From Aotearoamyces nothofagi (taxonomy: Eukaryota; Ascomycota; Leotiomycetes; Leotiales; Tympanidaceae), in the NCBI GenBank assembly GCA_015345905.1, contig JADDTR010000019.1:186001-250000 (forward strand): a stretch of DNA of 64,000 nucleotides, given 5' to 3'. Shown one piece after another: positions 32,828 to 43,362 of the stretch. Every line of letters starts with the position of its first letter. Position 1 is the first letter of the stretch. The position numbers and the translations under genes were made by a program. Below the pieces are notes generated by a model. That model was not told where the DNA came from. It saw nothing but the letters and a program-made list of their open reading frames with translations, and did not search any database.

Positions 32828-33794
32828 ATGTCTACTCCAGCTGCGAAACGTCGCCGCATCGAATCTGCGAATAGTGCATTGTCAAAGCCTTTCCGCTCCC
32901 CTTTCAAGACTCCGTCGAAGGTAGCCGCATCTGTAGAGGCCGAATCGGTACAATCACAACATGATTCCAGCGAACACCAGATCAGCAGTAGAGGCTCTAC
33001 GAAGCCTTCCACACTTTCCTATCCTCCAATGCAACCCGTTGCCACACCTATGCGCAAGAGAACACCGAATACCTACTCATCGCCCATCTCGACAGCGGCG
33101 CTCAATGCCGACCCTGATATAGCACCGCTCCTAAAGAGTCAGCGGCAGCTTGAGCAAAGACTGCGGGAGCTTAAAGAGGAGCTAGATATAGCAGAGCAGG
33201 CTAGGAAGATCGAAGCCGAATCAGACAAAAATGAATTGGGAGGGGAGGTAGATGGGGAGTTGCTGGAGTTAATACATAAATGGAAGGCAGCGAGTCGGCA
33301 AGCCGCTGAGGAACTCTTTACGGGTGTGAAGGATAGAGTCAATAGGTATGTTTGGGACGAGAAATATGGCCACGTAATGGCTGGAACGCGAACAAATAGG
33401 GCATTGGCTAATGTTTACAGGATGGGTGGACCGAGGGCATGGAAGGAGATGCAACAGAGACAGCTAGAAAGACAACATGAGTTTCAGAATGGCTGGAATG
33501 AGGAGCCTCCACGGGTAGATACAGATGATGGGGGGTTAGATGGGGAGGGAGAAAAGAGGGACCTCTATGCGGAATATGATATAGATCAGGAGACTGAGAA
33601 TGAGAGGGAAGCACGTGGAGGTAATGATGTTGATGAAGATGAGGGACAGGAAGATGTATGTCTGAACCGAACGTTATGGTAATGATGGTGCTGACTGTAA
33701 GCAGGAATTTACAATTGCCATGATGCTGAGGACTCTTAATGTTGATCTGGCAGTTATTGGCTATGATAGAGAACAGCAGCGTTGGACTGACTGA
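32828..33794 (+). CDS. Swi5-dependent recombination repair protein Sfr1/Mei5
   Basis: Two exons, 32828-33655 and 33705-33794, giving 305 aa. The start is the ATG of MSTPAAKRRRIES. The N-terminus has the short FRSPFKTPSK motif typical of Sfr1 (Rad51-contact region). A coiled-coil-like segment follows (LLKSQRQLEQRLRELKEELD), then LLELIHKWKAASRQAAEELF, the conserved Mei5/Sfr1 core. The small second exon codes EFTIAMMLRTLNVDLAVIGY and ends QQRWTD, which is a conserved C-terminal block of the family and confirms the 49-nt intron. With Swi5, Sfr1 stabilises Rad51 filaments and stimulates strand exchange in homologous recombination. A TTTCGCG box lies about 90 nt upstream. The next gene downstream is an SNM1/Artemis-like nuclease. 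Confidence 0.88.
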
Positions 33795-34175
33795 TCTTAC
33801 GAGGTTCACAGATCCTGATATTGCTTGCAAAGTGGGATTGAATAGCTATAGATATCTCGCTTCTAACACTCAATTATATTAGATTCTTGTTCCTTGTAGA
33901 ACTCTCTACGGGGTGGCTTGTCAGGATCATGTCTGAGACTACTATAAAGCACCGGCAAGCTCCAAGATAATTGTCAAAAGCTATCCTCATCAGCTCTTAA
34001 TTGAACAGATTACATCACGTGCGGTCGTGGCCTAGCGTGATTTTGGCGCGTTTCCCAAAACTCAACCCCGCCAATTTATCTAACGTCTTTCAACTTGCTC
34101 GCTATCGCCAATCACTAACAGGCAAAATAAGATAAACTCCGTGTGAGATGGTCATTTTCTAATGACATCTTCACA
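33795..34175. other. Intergenic between Sfr1 and the SNM1-like gene
   Basis: Holds a TTTTGGCGCG box at 34041-34050 (separate entry). No gene is seen. Confidence 0.55.
34041..34050. promoter_or_regulatory. E2F/MBF-like box upstream of the SNM1-like gene
   Basis: TTTTGGCGCG matches the E2F-type core TTTSGCGC and also contains the GCGCG part of fungal G1/S boxes. It sits about 130 nt before the start codon of a DNA-repair nuclease. Function is inferred. Confidence 0.3.
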
Positions 34176-37100
34176 ATGTCTACCTTTAGTGGTCAGTTAC
34201 CGGAGTTTCCTGATATTCGAGGTAGATCTATTCAAAATTCATCGTCTATTGATGGCTTGTTAACAAAGCCTAGTTGATCACTTTCGGCGTTTGGGAGTGC
34301 GGCCGCCTTTGGCCTGCTTCCTAAGTCATGTCCATAGCGACCATCTCGTGGGTTTAGAGACTCTTAAAGCTCCCTTGTGAGTTACATCTCTCAAATCTCT
34401 TTTATTTCCTTCGGTCTTTTGCTAACTAGACGTAAAAGTGTGTATTGCTCTGCAGCCACAAAGGAGCTTCTCCTCCGTCTTGAGCGCTACCCTCACCGTA
34501 TCAACTTTCAAAGGGGGGTCTTGGAATCACGAAAGCAACACTATAAGCATCTCAAAAATCTCTTGGTATGCCTGGCTGTAATTTTCAGCTACCAGGAACT
34601 GACGTAACTATTTTACTACTTCTAGAAGCCTATTCCTCTGGAAACGCCCACCTATATTGAGCTGGCACCTGGAAATGTGTTAAATGTTACCTTGTTCGAT
34701 GCGAATCACTGCACCGGTGCTGTTATGTTCTGTAAGCCTCTCTATTCGCATTAAGCACTAGCTATTTACTGACAATAGTATAAGTGATTGAAGGAAATGG
34801 AAAAGCTATCTTATACACGGGCGACACCAGATCAGAACCTTGGTTTGTAAACAGTTTAATTCGAAACCCTATTCTAATTGAGTATACTACTGGTCTGAAG
34901 ACGCTTGACTGCATTTACCTCGACACATCATTCATGGATGATATTTCCTTTCCAACAAAAGCCGAAGGGTTAAAGGAGCTACTCCAGAAGGTAGCCCAAT
35001 ACCCAAGCGACACTCACTTTCATTTCAGTGCATGGACATTTGGCTATGAAGAAGTCTGGATGGCCCTCTCGCGGACCTTACAGTCTCGTATACACGTGGA
35101 CAACTATAAGATGCGCTTATACAAGTCCCTTCGAGGCAACCCTTGCCAGGATACGAAGAAACATTCTGGACCATTTCTAGCACCCGAGGGGCCAACACTC
35201 ACTGGCTACCACTGTGGCAATGTGCCTCAGGATGGAGTCTTAACCCTGGATCAGAGTGTACGACTGCATAGTTGCGAGAAAGGTAGCGTCTGCAGTGGTA
35301 TAAACCCTGTGAGTGGCTTACTTTAAAGTATTGACGAGAATTTCACTAATATTGCGTAGGATTCTATTATCTGGATACGCCCAATTATCACGCGAAGTTC
35401 ATCTGGACAAGAGATCACTGAGATTGGTGTCGGGGGTGGTGGCGGCGATCTAGCCCAGCACCCAGAGCTTGAGATTGATAGTGAAGAGGCTGTCCAAGAA
35501 TTAGTAGAGCTATTATCTTCGACTGATAAATCTCTTCTAGAAGAATTAAAAAACATGCTTGTTGCAGGATGCCACTCTACTAGAAAATCTGTTTCTCTCC
35601 CGAACATGGGCCTGCGTCTTGAAGAAGAGATTTCTCTTCAGGAACTGGCCAAGATTCTGGTCCACTCAGTGGCAAGGAAGCGTAGCGACATGCTAAATGA
35701 TGTTAGTGGAAGGTAAGTAGCTTCTGGCTTTTATCCTTCTAACAGTCACTGACCGAGCTCTTTAGAACTGCACCTTTTTCGAAGAACCAGAACGATCCCA
35801 GGTAGGCAGATTTTAGCCTAAATCTCTTACCAATTACTTACACCCGCATTTAGATCAGAATTAGAACTCCCAAAAGTCATTACCTTCCCCTACTCCCGAC
35901 ACTCATCTTTCCCCGAACAGTGTCACCTTGTTGAAGCATTCAGACCTAAGGATGTATATCCCTGCACAGTCGACGAAGAGAATTGGCACCACGGAGTTAG
36001 TGTAGCATCTCTGTTTGGAGAGTTATGCTCTGGGAATACTTTTCGCCATGATGAGGAAATGTATGCGATCATCAGAGTGCATGATGCCCCGATATTTTCT
36101 CAACCAACGCAAACTACGGCAAGGACAGATGAACCTTCATGTCTTGATGAACTAGAAGGCGGTTCACAAACTCGAGACCATTCCGACCAAGAGTCTGACG
36201 ACTCTCGGTCATCACAATTGTCTAATTTGGGGGGCCATAAAAGAATCCATGGAGGTCTTGATGAGCCACCTAGTAAGCGGCCACGACTTCAGGTAGACGG
36301 AAATGGCGCTACTGTAGAAACCCCCAGCGATGAGCTAAATAGTCCTGCTTTGAACGACGGTATTTCGTTTGATGTCGATGGGGCCGTTATAGGTGTCAGC
36401 TATTTTGATAAGAATGATAGTGTCTTTCGTTGTCAGCTCTGTGGATGGGAAGTATGGAGACCTTCTGGGGAGTGCACAAAGTGCGGTGCTGGAGAACCTG
36501 CATACTATGAAGTCATCTTTCCAAAGCATGAGGTTGAAAGCCAAGTTCGGCGTGGTGAGAGGAAAAGCAATAGAGAGACTTATCCTGAGATCGTACCCTC
36601 CTTGGAGTACCCCAACGATGGCATAGATTCCGAGGTCCGCGCTAAACTAACAGGGGAAGGGGATTATCTCGATGGTGCCTCTTCATACTCCTCTTCAATA
36701 TATTCGGAGTCCGAAAGTTACGAAGCCAATAGCTTCATTAACGATGCATATATCCATAGCACAGGCGAGGGGGAGGACAGGTTTCTTTCAGACAACGAAC
36801 AAATTGACTGGCAGGCAAGGTACCGCGCTCTCGCGGCCGCACATGAGACCATCACAAACGATTACATAAACCTCAAAGGGCAAAACAAGGATTTCAGGCA
36901 TCATGTCCTGGGATCCGACGCCGAGAATTCAGACTCTGGATCCTACGATATTGAGGATGGATATGCAGTAGTTGATATGGTCGCGCAAGATCCGTCTCTT
37001 TCGAAGTTCGTCTCATCACAGGAGGGTGAGTCGCAGTTATCTATCCCAAGTTCACCGAAGTTGGAAAACACAATGCTCGGGCATGACGGCAGTAGCAGTG

Positions 37101-37267
37101 TAGAGGATGGACAAGGTGACTCGCAGGTGTCAGCCCTCTCGATTGGAAGGCTTGCAACCCGAGCTGAGAGCTACATGGCCGTTTTCAACTCCGAGGGAGA
37201 GGGCTGGCATGATATTTCCTTGCTGTCTACAGGCAACAATCACACATCTCGTGAAGTCGAGCTTTAG
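34176..37267 (+). CDS. Artemis/SNM1-like metallo-beta-lactamase, beta-CASP DNA repair nuclease
   Basis: Eight exons: 34176-34221, 34274-34376, 34439-34565, 34626-34731, 34785-35308, 35360-35712, 35766-35801 and 35854-37267, giving 902 aa; every junction keeps phase. The N-terminus is catalytic: CFLSHVHSDHLVGLETLKAP carries the HxHxDH zinc motif (H34, H36, D38, H39), DANHCTGAVMFL gives the third-motif histidine and ILYTGDTR the fourth-motif aspartate. Residues SDTHFHFSAWTFGYEEVWMA begin the beta-CASP part. The long C-terminal half, from about residue 500, is acidic and Ser-rich, and contains a putative C4 zinc ribbon (FRCQLCGWEVWRPSGECTKC) at about 620-645. SNM1/Pso2/Artemis enzymes process interstrand crosslinks or DNA hairpin ends. 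The ortholog class (Pso2 versus Artemis) is uncertain; no N-terminal Pso2-type finger is present, which favours Artemis-like. Confidence 0.85.
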
Positions 37268-37516
37268 ATAAACAGCAGCATTGTTCTGGCGCATAAATTT
37301 GCTTCGAGGTTGTAGGAAAGGAAGGGAGATACCCAAGGATTTGCTTTTCTAGCGCTATGATACCCACATTGCTTTTTTAAAATCTTTAACAATTAAGATA
37401 CGCAGATTCACAGATAGTATTAAAACTCTTTAGATTTATGACATTTTCGTAGAGCGACATGCACAGCTAGGTATTCTGCACGCAAGCATGATTGGAGTGC
37501 ATTGTATAAAGACCGC

Positions 37517-38551
37517 TTACAATTCATCCTCGTCCACCTCCTCTTCGTCCTCGCCGTCTTCGTCCTCCGTCTCCTCGTCCTCGTCTTCTCTAAGGAAGGG
37601 CACAAACCTGAAATCAATAAAACTCACGCCACCTCCCTCGACCTCAACCATAAACTGCAGCGACAAAACGCCCTGTTTATCACCCCTGAAGCTAACCTTG
37701 CTGGCCAGCCTCATCGCTTCGGCAGCAGCCCTGACCATCTCGAATTTGTAGCTCTGCGTCCAGCGTCTTGCAACGGTAAACGTCTCGAGCAGTTCTTTCC
37801 TCTTGGAGAACTCCATGGAAGCGCTGCCGAGCGGGCCGGAAGCCGAGAGGGAGAGGTACGGTGCGTTTGGCGAGGCGACGACGCTGAGACGGCTGGAGGA
37901 AGTCGGTGTCGAGTTTGTCATCGAGGAGAGCTCAGAGATGGCGTCGAAGAGGTAGCGGGACTGCATGATGATCTTGACTTCCAGTTCCTGCTTGTTGAAA
38001 GGGATCTCCTCGGGCGATTCGGACTCATAGGTGTTAAGGTTGCAGGTCGTAACTACGCCGGCTTCTTCGAGGATAATGCTAAACGGCTCACCAATCCCGG
38101 CATATGAGAGGCGGCAGATACCTGACATGCCGAGGGTTTGGTTGCTGAATGCATTGGGTCGATGCGGGCGGATGTTTGTGGCAAAGCCATCTGCGTCCGG
38201 TTTAGAGAAGCGAGAAGATGTGTCCAAGGCTCCGAAGATCTGGAGTGTTTCGAGGAGAGCGACGAGGGAGATTTGGAAGCTCGGTGGGTCGGGGATGGAG
38301 TCGGGGTCGTCTTGGGAGGAGGGGGTGGGGAGGTTATAGTTGAAGGAGGTGAAGAGGGCTTTGTCGAGGAAGGCCGTGCCTTGCATGATTCGGGACTCTT
38401 CGACGGCGAATTGGATTCCTTCGTTTGTGATATGGACTTGGACTTTTGGGGCGAAACGGATGCAGTTCAGGAGTTGGAAGAGTTGGCGGGTGGAGCTTGA
38501 AACTGCTTTGAATATTGGAGGGCCATTGTCGTTGACAGCCATGGCCGACAT
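37517..38551 (-). CDS. RAD1: Checkpoint clamp subunit Rad1 (9-1-1 complex)
   Basis: Single exon, 344 aa from the ATG of MSAMAVNDNGPP (a second ATG lies three codons in). The fold-specific sequence is PCNA-like: FKAVSSSTRQLFQLLNCIRF, VQVHITNEGIQFAVEESRIM and QGTAFLDKALFTSFNYNLP near the start; later LEVKIIMQSRYLFDAISEL, YLSLSASGPLGSASMEFSK and VLSLQFMVEVEGGGVSFIDF RFVP. The C-terminal about 25 residues are almost all Asp/Glu. Rad1 (Rad17 in budding yeast) joins Rad9 and Hus1 in the ring that is loaded at damaged DNA and activates the ATR-type kinase. It converges with the SNM1-like gene, the two stop codons being 249 nt apart. Confidence 0.93.
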   Translation of the reverse strand: MSAMAVNDNGPPIFKAVSSSTRQLFQLLNCIRFAPKVQVHITNEGIQFAVEESRIMQGTAFLDKALFTSFNYNLPTPSSQDDPDSIPDPPSFQISLVALLETLQIFGALDTSSRFSKPDADGFATNIRPHRPNAFSNQTLGMSGICRLSYAGIGEPFSIILEEAGVVTTCNLNTYESESPEEIPFNKQELEVKIIMQSRYLFDAISELSSMTNSTPTSSSRLSVVASPNAPYLSLSASGPLGSASMEFSKRKELLETFTVARRWTQSYKFEMVRAAAEAMRLASKVSFRGDKQGVLSLQFMVEVEGGGVSFIDFRFVPFLREDEDEETEDEDGEDEEEVDEDEL

Positions 38552-38750
38552 GGTGGGGATGATTGGAAATATAATATATAGGATTGCTGCTTGCGGTGGC
38601 CTGGGATGATTGGAGCCCCTTAGAAGGCTAACAAGTATCACTCAAATTTAATAATCTAAAGAGACCGTAATGCTTTTTTACGATCCGCTATTGTACAGAC
38701 GGCGAGGTAGGAAATTCGTAACGTCTCGATGGTCGAGATTGAGATTGGGT

Positions 38751-39091
38751 CTATACGTAGACTCCAACAGCACAGATCATATACACAGCACCGAAACTAC
38801 GTCTCGTCAGTTTGGCCCTCTTTTCCAAGTTAGATATAATACGCACCCGATAGCTAACGAAGCTGGTATCGCAATGAGGGGGAGATTTGCGAAGGATCTG
38901 TCTGAGGTATTGTAAGCAGATATATAAGGAGTTGTGGTTCACGCCCACTTACTCATGCCAAAGAGACCGCTCAAGAGTATTCCAACAACCAGTAATGTAA
39001 TACCGACCCAGAACTGGCTATCCTTTCCGATGAACGGTACGAAGGGGTTGCCTGCGGCACCTTCCCAAACTTCGTGCAGTGATGAGGCCAT
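38751..39091 (-). CDS. OST5: Oligosaccharyltransferase subunit Ost5 (TMEM258 family)
   Basis: Three small exons, 38953-39091, 38847-38901 and 38751-38796, with introns of 51 and 50 nt, give 79 aa. The protein reads MASSLHEVWEGAAGNPFVPF, then a first membrane segment (FWVGITLLVVGILLSGLF), a short loop GMNRSFANLP, and a second segment (AIPASLAIGFGAVYMICA) ending in GVYV. Two membrane segments, this size and the terminal GVYV are those of Ost5/TMEM258, a small ER subunit of the oligosaccharyltransferase complex that attaches Ost1/Stt3 during N-glycosylation. The largest unspliced frame is only 65 codons and mixes exon with intron, so the gene is easy to miss. It is divergent from GCN5 with 282 nt between start codons. 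Confidence 0.9.
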
Positions 39092-39373
39092 ATGAAATAT
39101 GAGAAGCTGTCAAGCGTGAACGTCGATTGAGCTGGATTGAAGGCGGGAATCTGGTTTGGTAGACAGGAAGACGCGTATACAGGTCTGAAGCTATGGAGCT
39201 ATTCAGGAACGATCTGGCTTTCTAGAAGACGCCGCCACAAATGGCATAGCGGCTGGGGCTAGGGTCGGTGCGCGGCCGCGTCACGCTAGGGGCGCATGTG
39301 GAATCGCGATTGCGACGACGACATCACTGCACAGGCTGAAAGGCGCGAGCGCAACTGGTCTTTCGAGTCAAAG

Positions 39374-40719
39374 ATGGGCCCAGTAAAGGACGATAGTGAG
39401 TCTACATTGCTGGAGTGCGGGATCTAATCGGTATACTGACAAGGCAAAAGGTTCGAAGCGCAAGGCTACGGAAGAGCCATCCTCCCCCTCGGCCAGCAAG
39501 AGGGTCAAGAGCTCACATACCGATTCTCCAGAGCCAAAAAGGGGCCTGGCAGCAGGAACTCCAGTGCCGTTTCCAGAGAAGGTAAGTTTTTCACGAATTG
39601 TGGTCGTTCCTGGCCCGTGCTGGAGGCGTTGCCACCGCCGGCGAAAGATGGCTCTATGCTAACATTGAGCAGCCTGCAGTGATCGAAGAACGCAATGGCG
39701 AGATAGAGTTTCGTGTGGTCAACAATGACAATACGCGCGAGAGCCTGATCATCATGACCGGCCTCAAGTGCATCTTTCAAAAACAACTCCCCAAGATGCC
39801 CAAGGATTACATAGCACGGCTTGTCTACGACCGAACGCATCTATCCATCGCAATTGTCAAGAAGCCGCTTGAGGTCGTTGGGGGTATAACGTATCGGCCG
39901 TTCAAGGGTAGGAAGTTCGCGGAAATCGTCTTCTGCGCCATCTCGTCCGACCAGCAAGTCAAGGGGTATGGCGCACATCTGATGTCTCACCTGAAAGACT
40001 ACGTCAAGGCGACTTCGGATGTGATGCACTTCCTGACATATGCCGACAACTATGCCATTGGATACTTCAAGAAGCAGGGGTTCACGAAAGAGATCACGCT
40101 CGAGAAGCCGACGTGGATGGGATACATCAAGGATTATGAAGGCGGGACTATCATGCAGTGTACCATGCTGCCCCGCGTACGATATCTCGAGACTGGCCGG
40201 ATGCTCCTGAAGCAGAAAGAAGCAGTCCACGCCAAGATCCGCGCCTTCAGTAAGTCGCACCAGATCCACCAGCCGCCGAAGCAGTGGAAGAGCGGGATCT
40301 GCAAGATCGACCCCATGACCATCGAGGCGATCCGCGCCTCGGGCTGGTCCCCCGACATGGACGAGCTCGCGCGCCAGCCGCGGCACGGGCCGAACTACAA
40401 CCAGCTCCTCCACCTGCTCAACGACATGCAGAACCACCAGGCCTCGTGGCCCTTCATCCACCCCGTGAGCCGCGAGGACGTGGCCGACTACTACGACGTC
40501 ATCAAGGAGCCCATGGACCTCGCCACCATGGAGACCAAGCTCGAGGCCGACAACTACGCCCTCCCCGACGACTTCATCCGCGACGCCCGCCTGGTCTTCG
40601 ACAACTGCCGCAAGTACAACAACGAGACCACCCCCTACGCCAAGAGCGCCAACAAGCTCGAGAAGTTCATGTGGCTGCAGATCAAGGCCATCCCCGAGTG
40701 GTCGCACCTGGAGCCTTGA
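39374..40719 (+). CDS. GCN5: Histone acetyltransferase Gcn5 (GNAT + bromodomain)
   Basis: Exons 39374-39395, 39451-39581 and 39673-40719 give 399 aa. The N-terminus is short and basic ([20 protein letters not shown]). The GNAT domain contains the general base Glu in [11 protein letters not shown] and the acetyl-CoA loop [18 protein letters not shown]. The bromodomain covers about the last 110 residues ([20 protein letters not shown], then [14 protein letters not shown] with the acetyl-lysine-binding Asn). Gcn5 is the catalytic subunit of SAGA and ADA, acetylating histone H3 tails at promoters. What is odd is base use: about two thirds of codons at the beginning of exon 3 end in G or C, while all 154 codons from 40252 to 40713 do. 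The protein itself is intact and conserved throughout. Confidence 0.96.
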
Positions 40720-41180
40720 GAGGAGCAGGCCGCCGCCTTCGCCGCGGGCCCCGGCGCGTAGTAATCTGAATGAAAATGGCGTTCTGGTGGGGATCGGATC
40801 CGTGGCTGCGGGAACACGTATCGTCGTGGGAGTCGGAGTCGGAGTCGGAGTCACAGTCGGAGTCGCAGTCGGCCGGCGTGCCCTTCTCTCCCCCATTCGC
40901 AAAGTTTAGCTTAGCTAGCTAGCTCACCCTGCTCGCCCAGAGCCGGAAATCAAATCGTGAGAGCTCGCCCTTTTCTTCTCCTCCCCCCAAATCCTCCTTT
41001 GCGTGTCCCATGCACGAGCCCATACGACATGTCAGCCCTTCCCCCCTCCCCCTCTTTCCCCCAATTCTTCAATTCTGCCCCCCGACTAAACCACGATTCG
41101 TGGTTCAAGGTCTGCAGGCAAGGCGCGCCATCTTGGGAATATGATATGATATGATATGATATGATATAATTGTCCCCGTT

Positions 41181-41329
41181 CTCGTCCCTTTACAGTCCAT
41201 CCTCACATCTCTCAATCCCGTTTATTCCCTTTATCCCCTGTCTTGTATAGTACAGGAATATAGCATCTATCTGGTATCCAGTGACGCTCCGCTGGCCCTC
41301 CCGGGGGGCTGCTGCCGCAGAGGCCGTCT
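41181..41329 (+). repeat. Direct repeat, copy A of about 150 nt
   Basis: This block and copy B (41376-41525) share the whole stretch from CTCGTCCCTTTACAG to GAGGCCGTCT with only a few differences, for example CTATCTGGTATCC against TTGCCTGGTATTC. There is no N between them, so this looks like a real duplication. The right part contains the 43-bp element. Confidence 0.85.
41283..41325 (-). repeat. 43-bp GC-rich element, copy 1
   Basis: Begins GACGCTCCGCTGGCCCTCCC on plus and ends GCTGCTGCCGCAGAGGCC. It is identical, base for base, to 41479-41521 and to the reverse complement of 45168-45210. I call the strand minus so that the 45-kb copy is plus. Confidence 0.85.
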
Positions 41330-41375
41330 GTATATGCTATCCTGGTAATATAATCATGTCGTCCTCGTCCTCGCC

Positions 41376-41525
41376 CTCGTCCCTTTACAGTCCATCCTCG
41401 CATCTCTCAATCCCGTTTATTCCCTTTATCCCCTGTCTTGTATAGTACAGGAATATAGCATCTTGCCTGGTATTCAGTGACGCTCCGCTGGCCCTCCCGG
41501 GGGGCTGCTGCCGCAGAGGCCGTCT
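41376..41525 (+). repeat. Direct repeat, copy B of about 150 nt
   Basis: Second copy of the block at 41181-41329, offset by 195 nt. The spacer between the copies is unrelated low-complexity DNA (GTCCTCGTCCTCGCC). Confidence 0.85.
41479..41521 (-). repeat. 43-bp GC-rich element, copy 2
   Basis: Identical to the element at 41283-41325, as part of the larger direct repeat, whose remaining sequence has diverged slightly while these 43 bases have not. Confidence 0.85.
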
Positions 41526-42000
41526 ACGTGCTTTTGGTGCTAGGGACAGAGGGTGTAGGCTGAGATTCAATTCATCATCAACCCACTCACTATTCTCTAA
41601 ATATATACAAGAAAGAAGATGTATGCACATCGAGACAAATGTCATAATCATATCATTCAAGAACGAGTGTTATGTTCCTTCAGAAAAGGGATCAATCAAT
41701 TGATCATTTCAATATCCCACCACCCACCACAACCACATCCCAGAAGTTTTCACCAATCCAGCCATTCCCACTCCATCCATCCGTCGTCTTCATCAATCCA
41801 TTACCACACAGCACCAGATCCTAATCCTGATCCATAGTCCGTTCTTTCCCAGTTCTATCAAGAAAATCTTATAAACGTCTTATAAGCGGAGAGAGAAAAT
41901 TAATCCACCACCAGAGAGGTGAGTTGACGAGTAAGTCATTCGATAAGCAAGACACCTCGACAAGTCTTGCTATTACTTATTATAAACATGCTCCATCCAG

Positions 42001-43362
42001 CTACGATGAGCAGATGGCGCTGTATTTCCTATCCGTCAAAGGCTGCGGGAAGATCCCAGCATCAATAAGCGCAAACGCATCCCACTCATGCGCGCCTTCC
42101 GTCTTGAAATTCCAGAAGATCCATCCGTTGGCATGCGCCTCGAACGTCTCGAGTTGTGCCTCGATGTAGCCTCGGACATCGCCTTTCATGTCATCATCCC
42201 AGTCAGCGATGTTGCTCTTGTCAGCGCATGTTCCGACGTAGGTGCTGCCGGGGAAGGTGCCGTCGTATCTGGCTCCTTTGGTGTAGCCGTTTAGGAAGGG
42301 CGCACAGTCGGTCTCGGCTGCTGTCCATTCGCCGATGACGAGCCATTTGTCGCTGCCATCCCAGGAGGCGGCGTTGTTGCAGACCAGTTGGCGATGTTGC
42401 CAGTTTTCAAGGGCGACTAGGTCATCGGTGAATACTTGATATTCGTGGTGGTCAACAATGACTGTGACAGTTAGCATCTATAGCAGAATAAAATATGGAG
42501 ACTTACCATTCTGAGCATCATCATCGCTGGGTGTTAGAAAGCCATTCCATGAGCTCGGTGCCAAAAAACCATCTTGAAGGACGACTGGCGTGTCGCTGGT
42601 ATCGCGAGTCTGGAAGAAGCCATCACGATAGAACTGCTTCAACTCGTCATAGTTAAGTTCGGATGATAGAGGCTCGTTGAGTAACTCGATGGCCACAACC
42701 ACGTCTTGGTATTCGGCCTGGGCATATTTCTCGGTGATGGTCTTCAGAACGTCCAAGGTCTGCTGAATGGTATCGCCCTGTTGCCAAGCCGGTGTTGTGA
42801 GATGGCCACTGTTATCAAATCCGTTCTGCGATCCTGGAGCTCCATGTAGATCAATCCAGATCTTCAAACCGGTTCCTCTCGCCCAGTCAATGGCAGCATC
42901 GATGTACACAGCAGCCCCCTGTACGTATGGCTCACCGTCCAAAAGAGCATATGCCCAGTATCCAATTGGTATGCGGACGGTATTGAATCCCGAGTCGGCG
43001 ATCTTCTGAAAGTCTGCAAAAGTAACCCACGAATCCCAATGCGGCTTGAGCACTGCGTATGCGGCGTCTGAACCCAGCTTCTGTCCGAGGGTGTATTCAT
43101 CGACGATTCCCAACGACTGGTCTTGAGCTTCGAAGATGGAAGGTGTAATCCATGGTTCGAGAACCAGCCATCCTCCAATATTCACTCCACGTACTGGTTC
43201 TGAACCAAAGCTAAAGGAAACGCCTCGCTTTTCTCTGATGATTAGTTAGTACCAAAGCATCCAGCCTCCCAGATCCTCTCCAAACAGAACATCTTACCGT
43301 TGTGGTAGTGCTACAGCGATGCCGGCAGCCAAAAGCGTAACGAGTGACTTTTGGAGCAGCAT
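42001..43362 (-). CDS. Secreted glucan 1,3-beta-glucosidase (GH5 exo-beta-1,3-glucanase)
   Basis: Exons 43298-43362, 42507-43234 and 42001-42461 give 417 aa. Exon 1 codes a signal peptide MLLQKSLVTLLAAGIAVALP, and just after the first junction comes QREKRG, a KR site of the Kex2 type. The mature enzyme starts near RGVNIGGWLVLEPWITPSIF, the GH5_9/EXG1 signature. Other marks are NTVRIPIGYWAYALLDGEPY, IWIDLHGAPGSQNGFDNSG, the acid/base Glu in IELLNEP and the nucleophile Glu in VIGEWTAAETDCAPFLNG. Enzymes of this group release glucose from the ends of beta-1,3-glucan in the cell wall, in wall remodelling or glucan use. The length is the usual one for the family and nothing is missing. Confidence 0.93.

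Larger units (their letters stand above)
40720..42000. other. Intergenic with simple repeats and a tandem duplication
   Basis: Starts with a GTCGGA hexamer array (about 40825-40872) in the GCN5 3' flank, then pyrimidine-rich sequence, an ATATG array (about 41140-41165) and a duplicated block of about 150 nt (separate entry). No gene is supportable. Confidence 0.6.

Noticed and set aside
40284-40902. Long open frames antisense to and out of frame with GCN5
   Set aside because: They result from the GC-saturated third positions; the GCN5 frame carries the conserved bromodomain.
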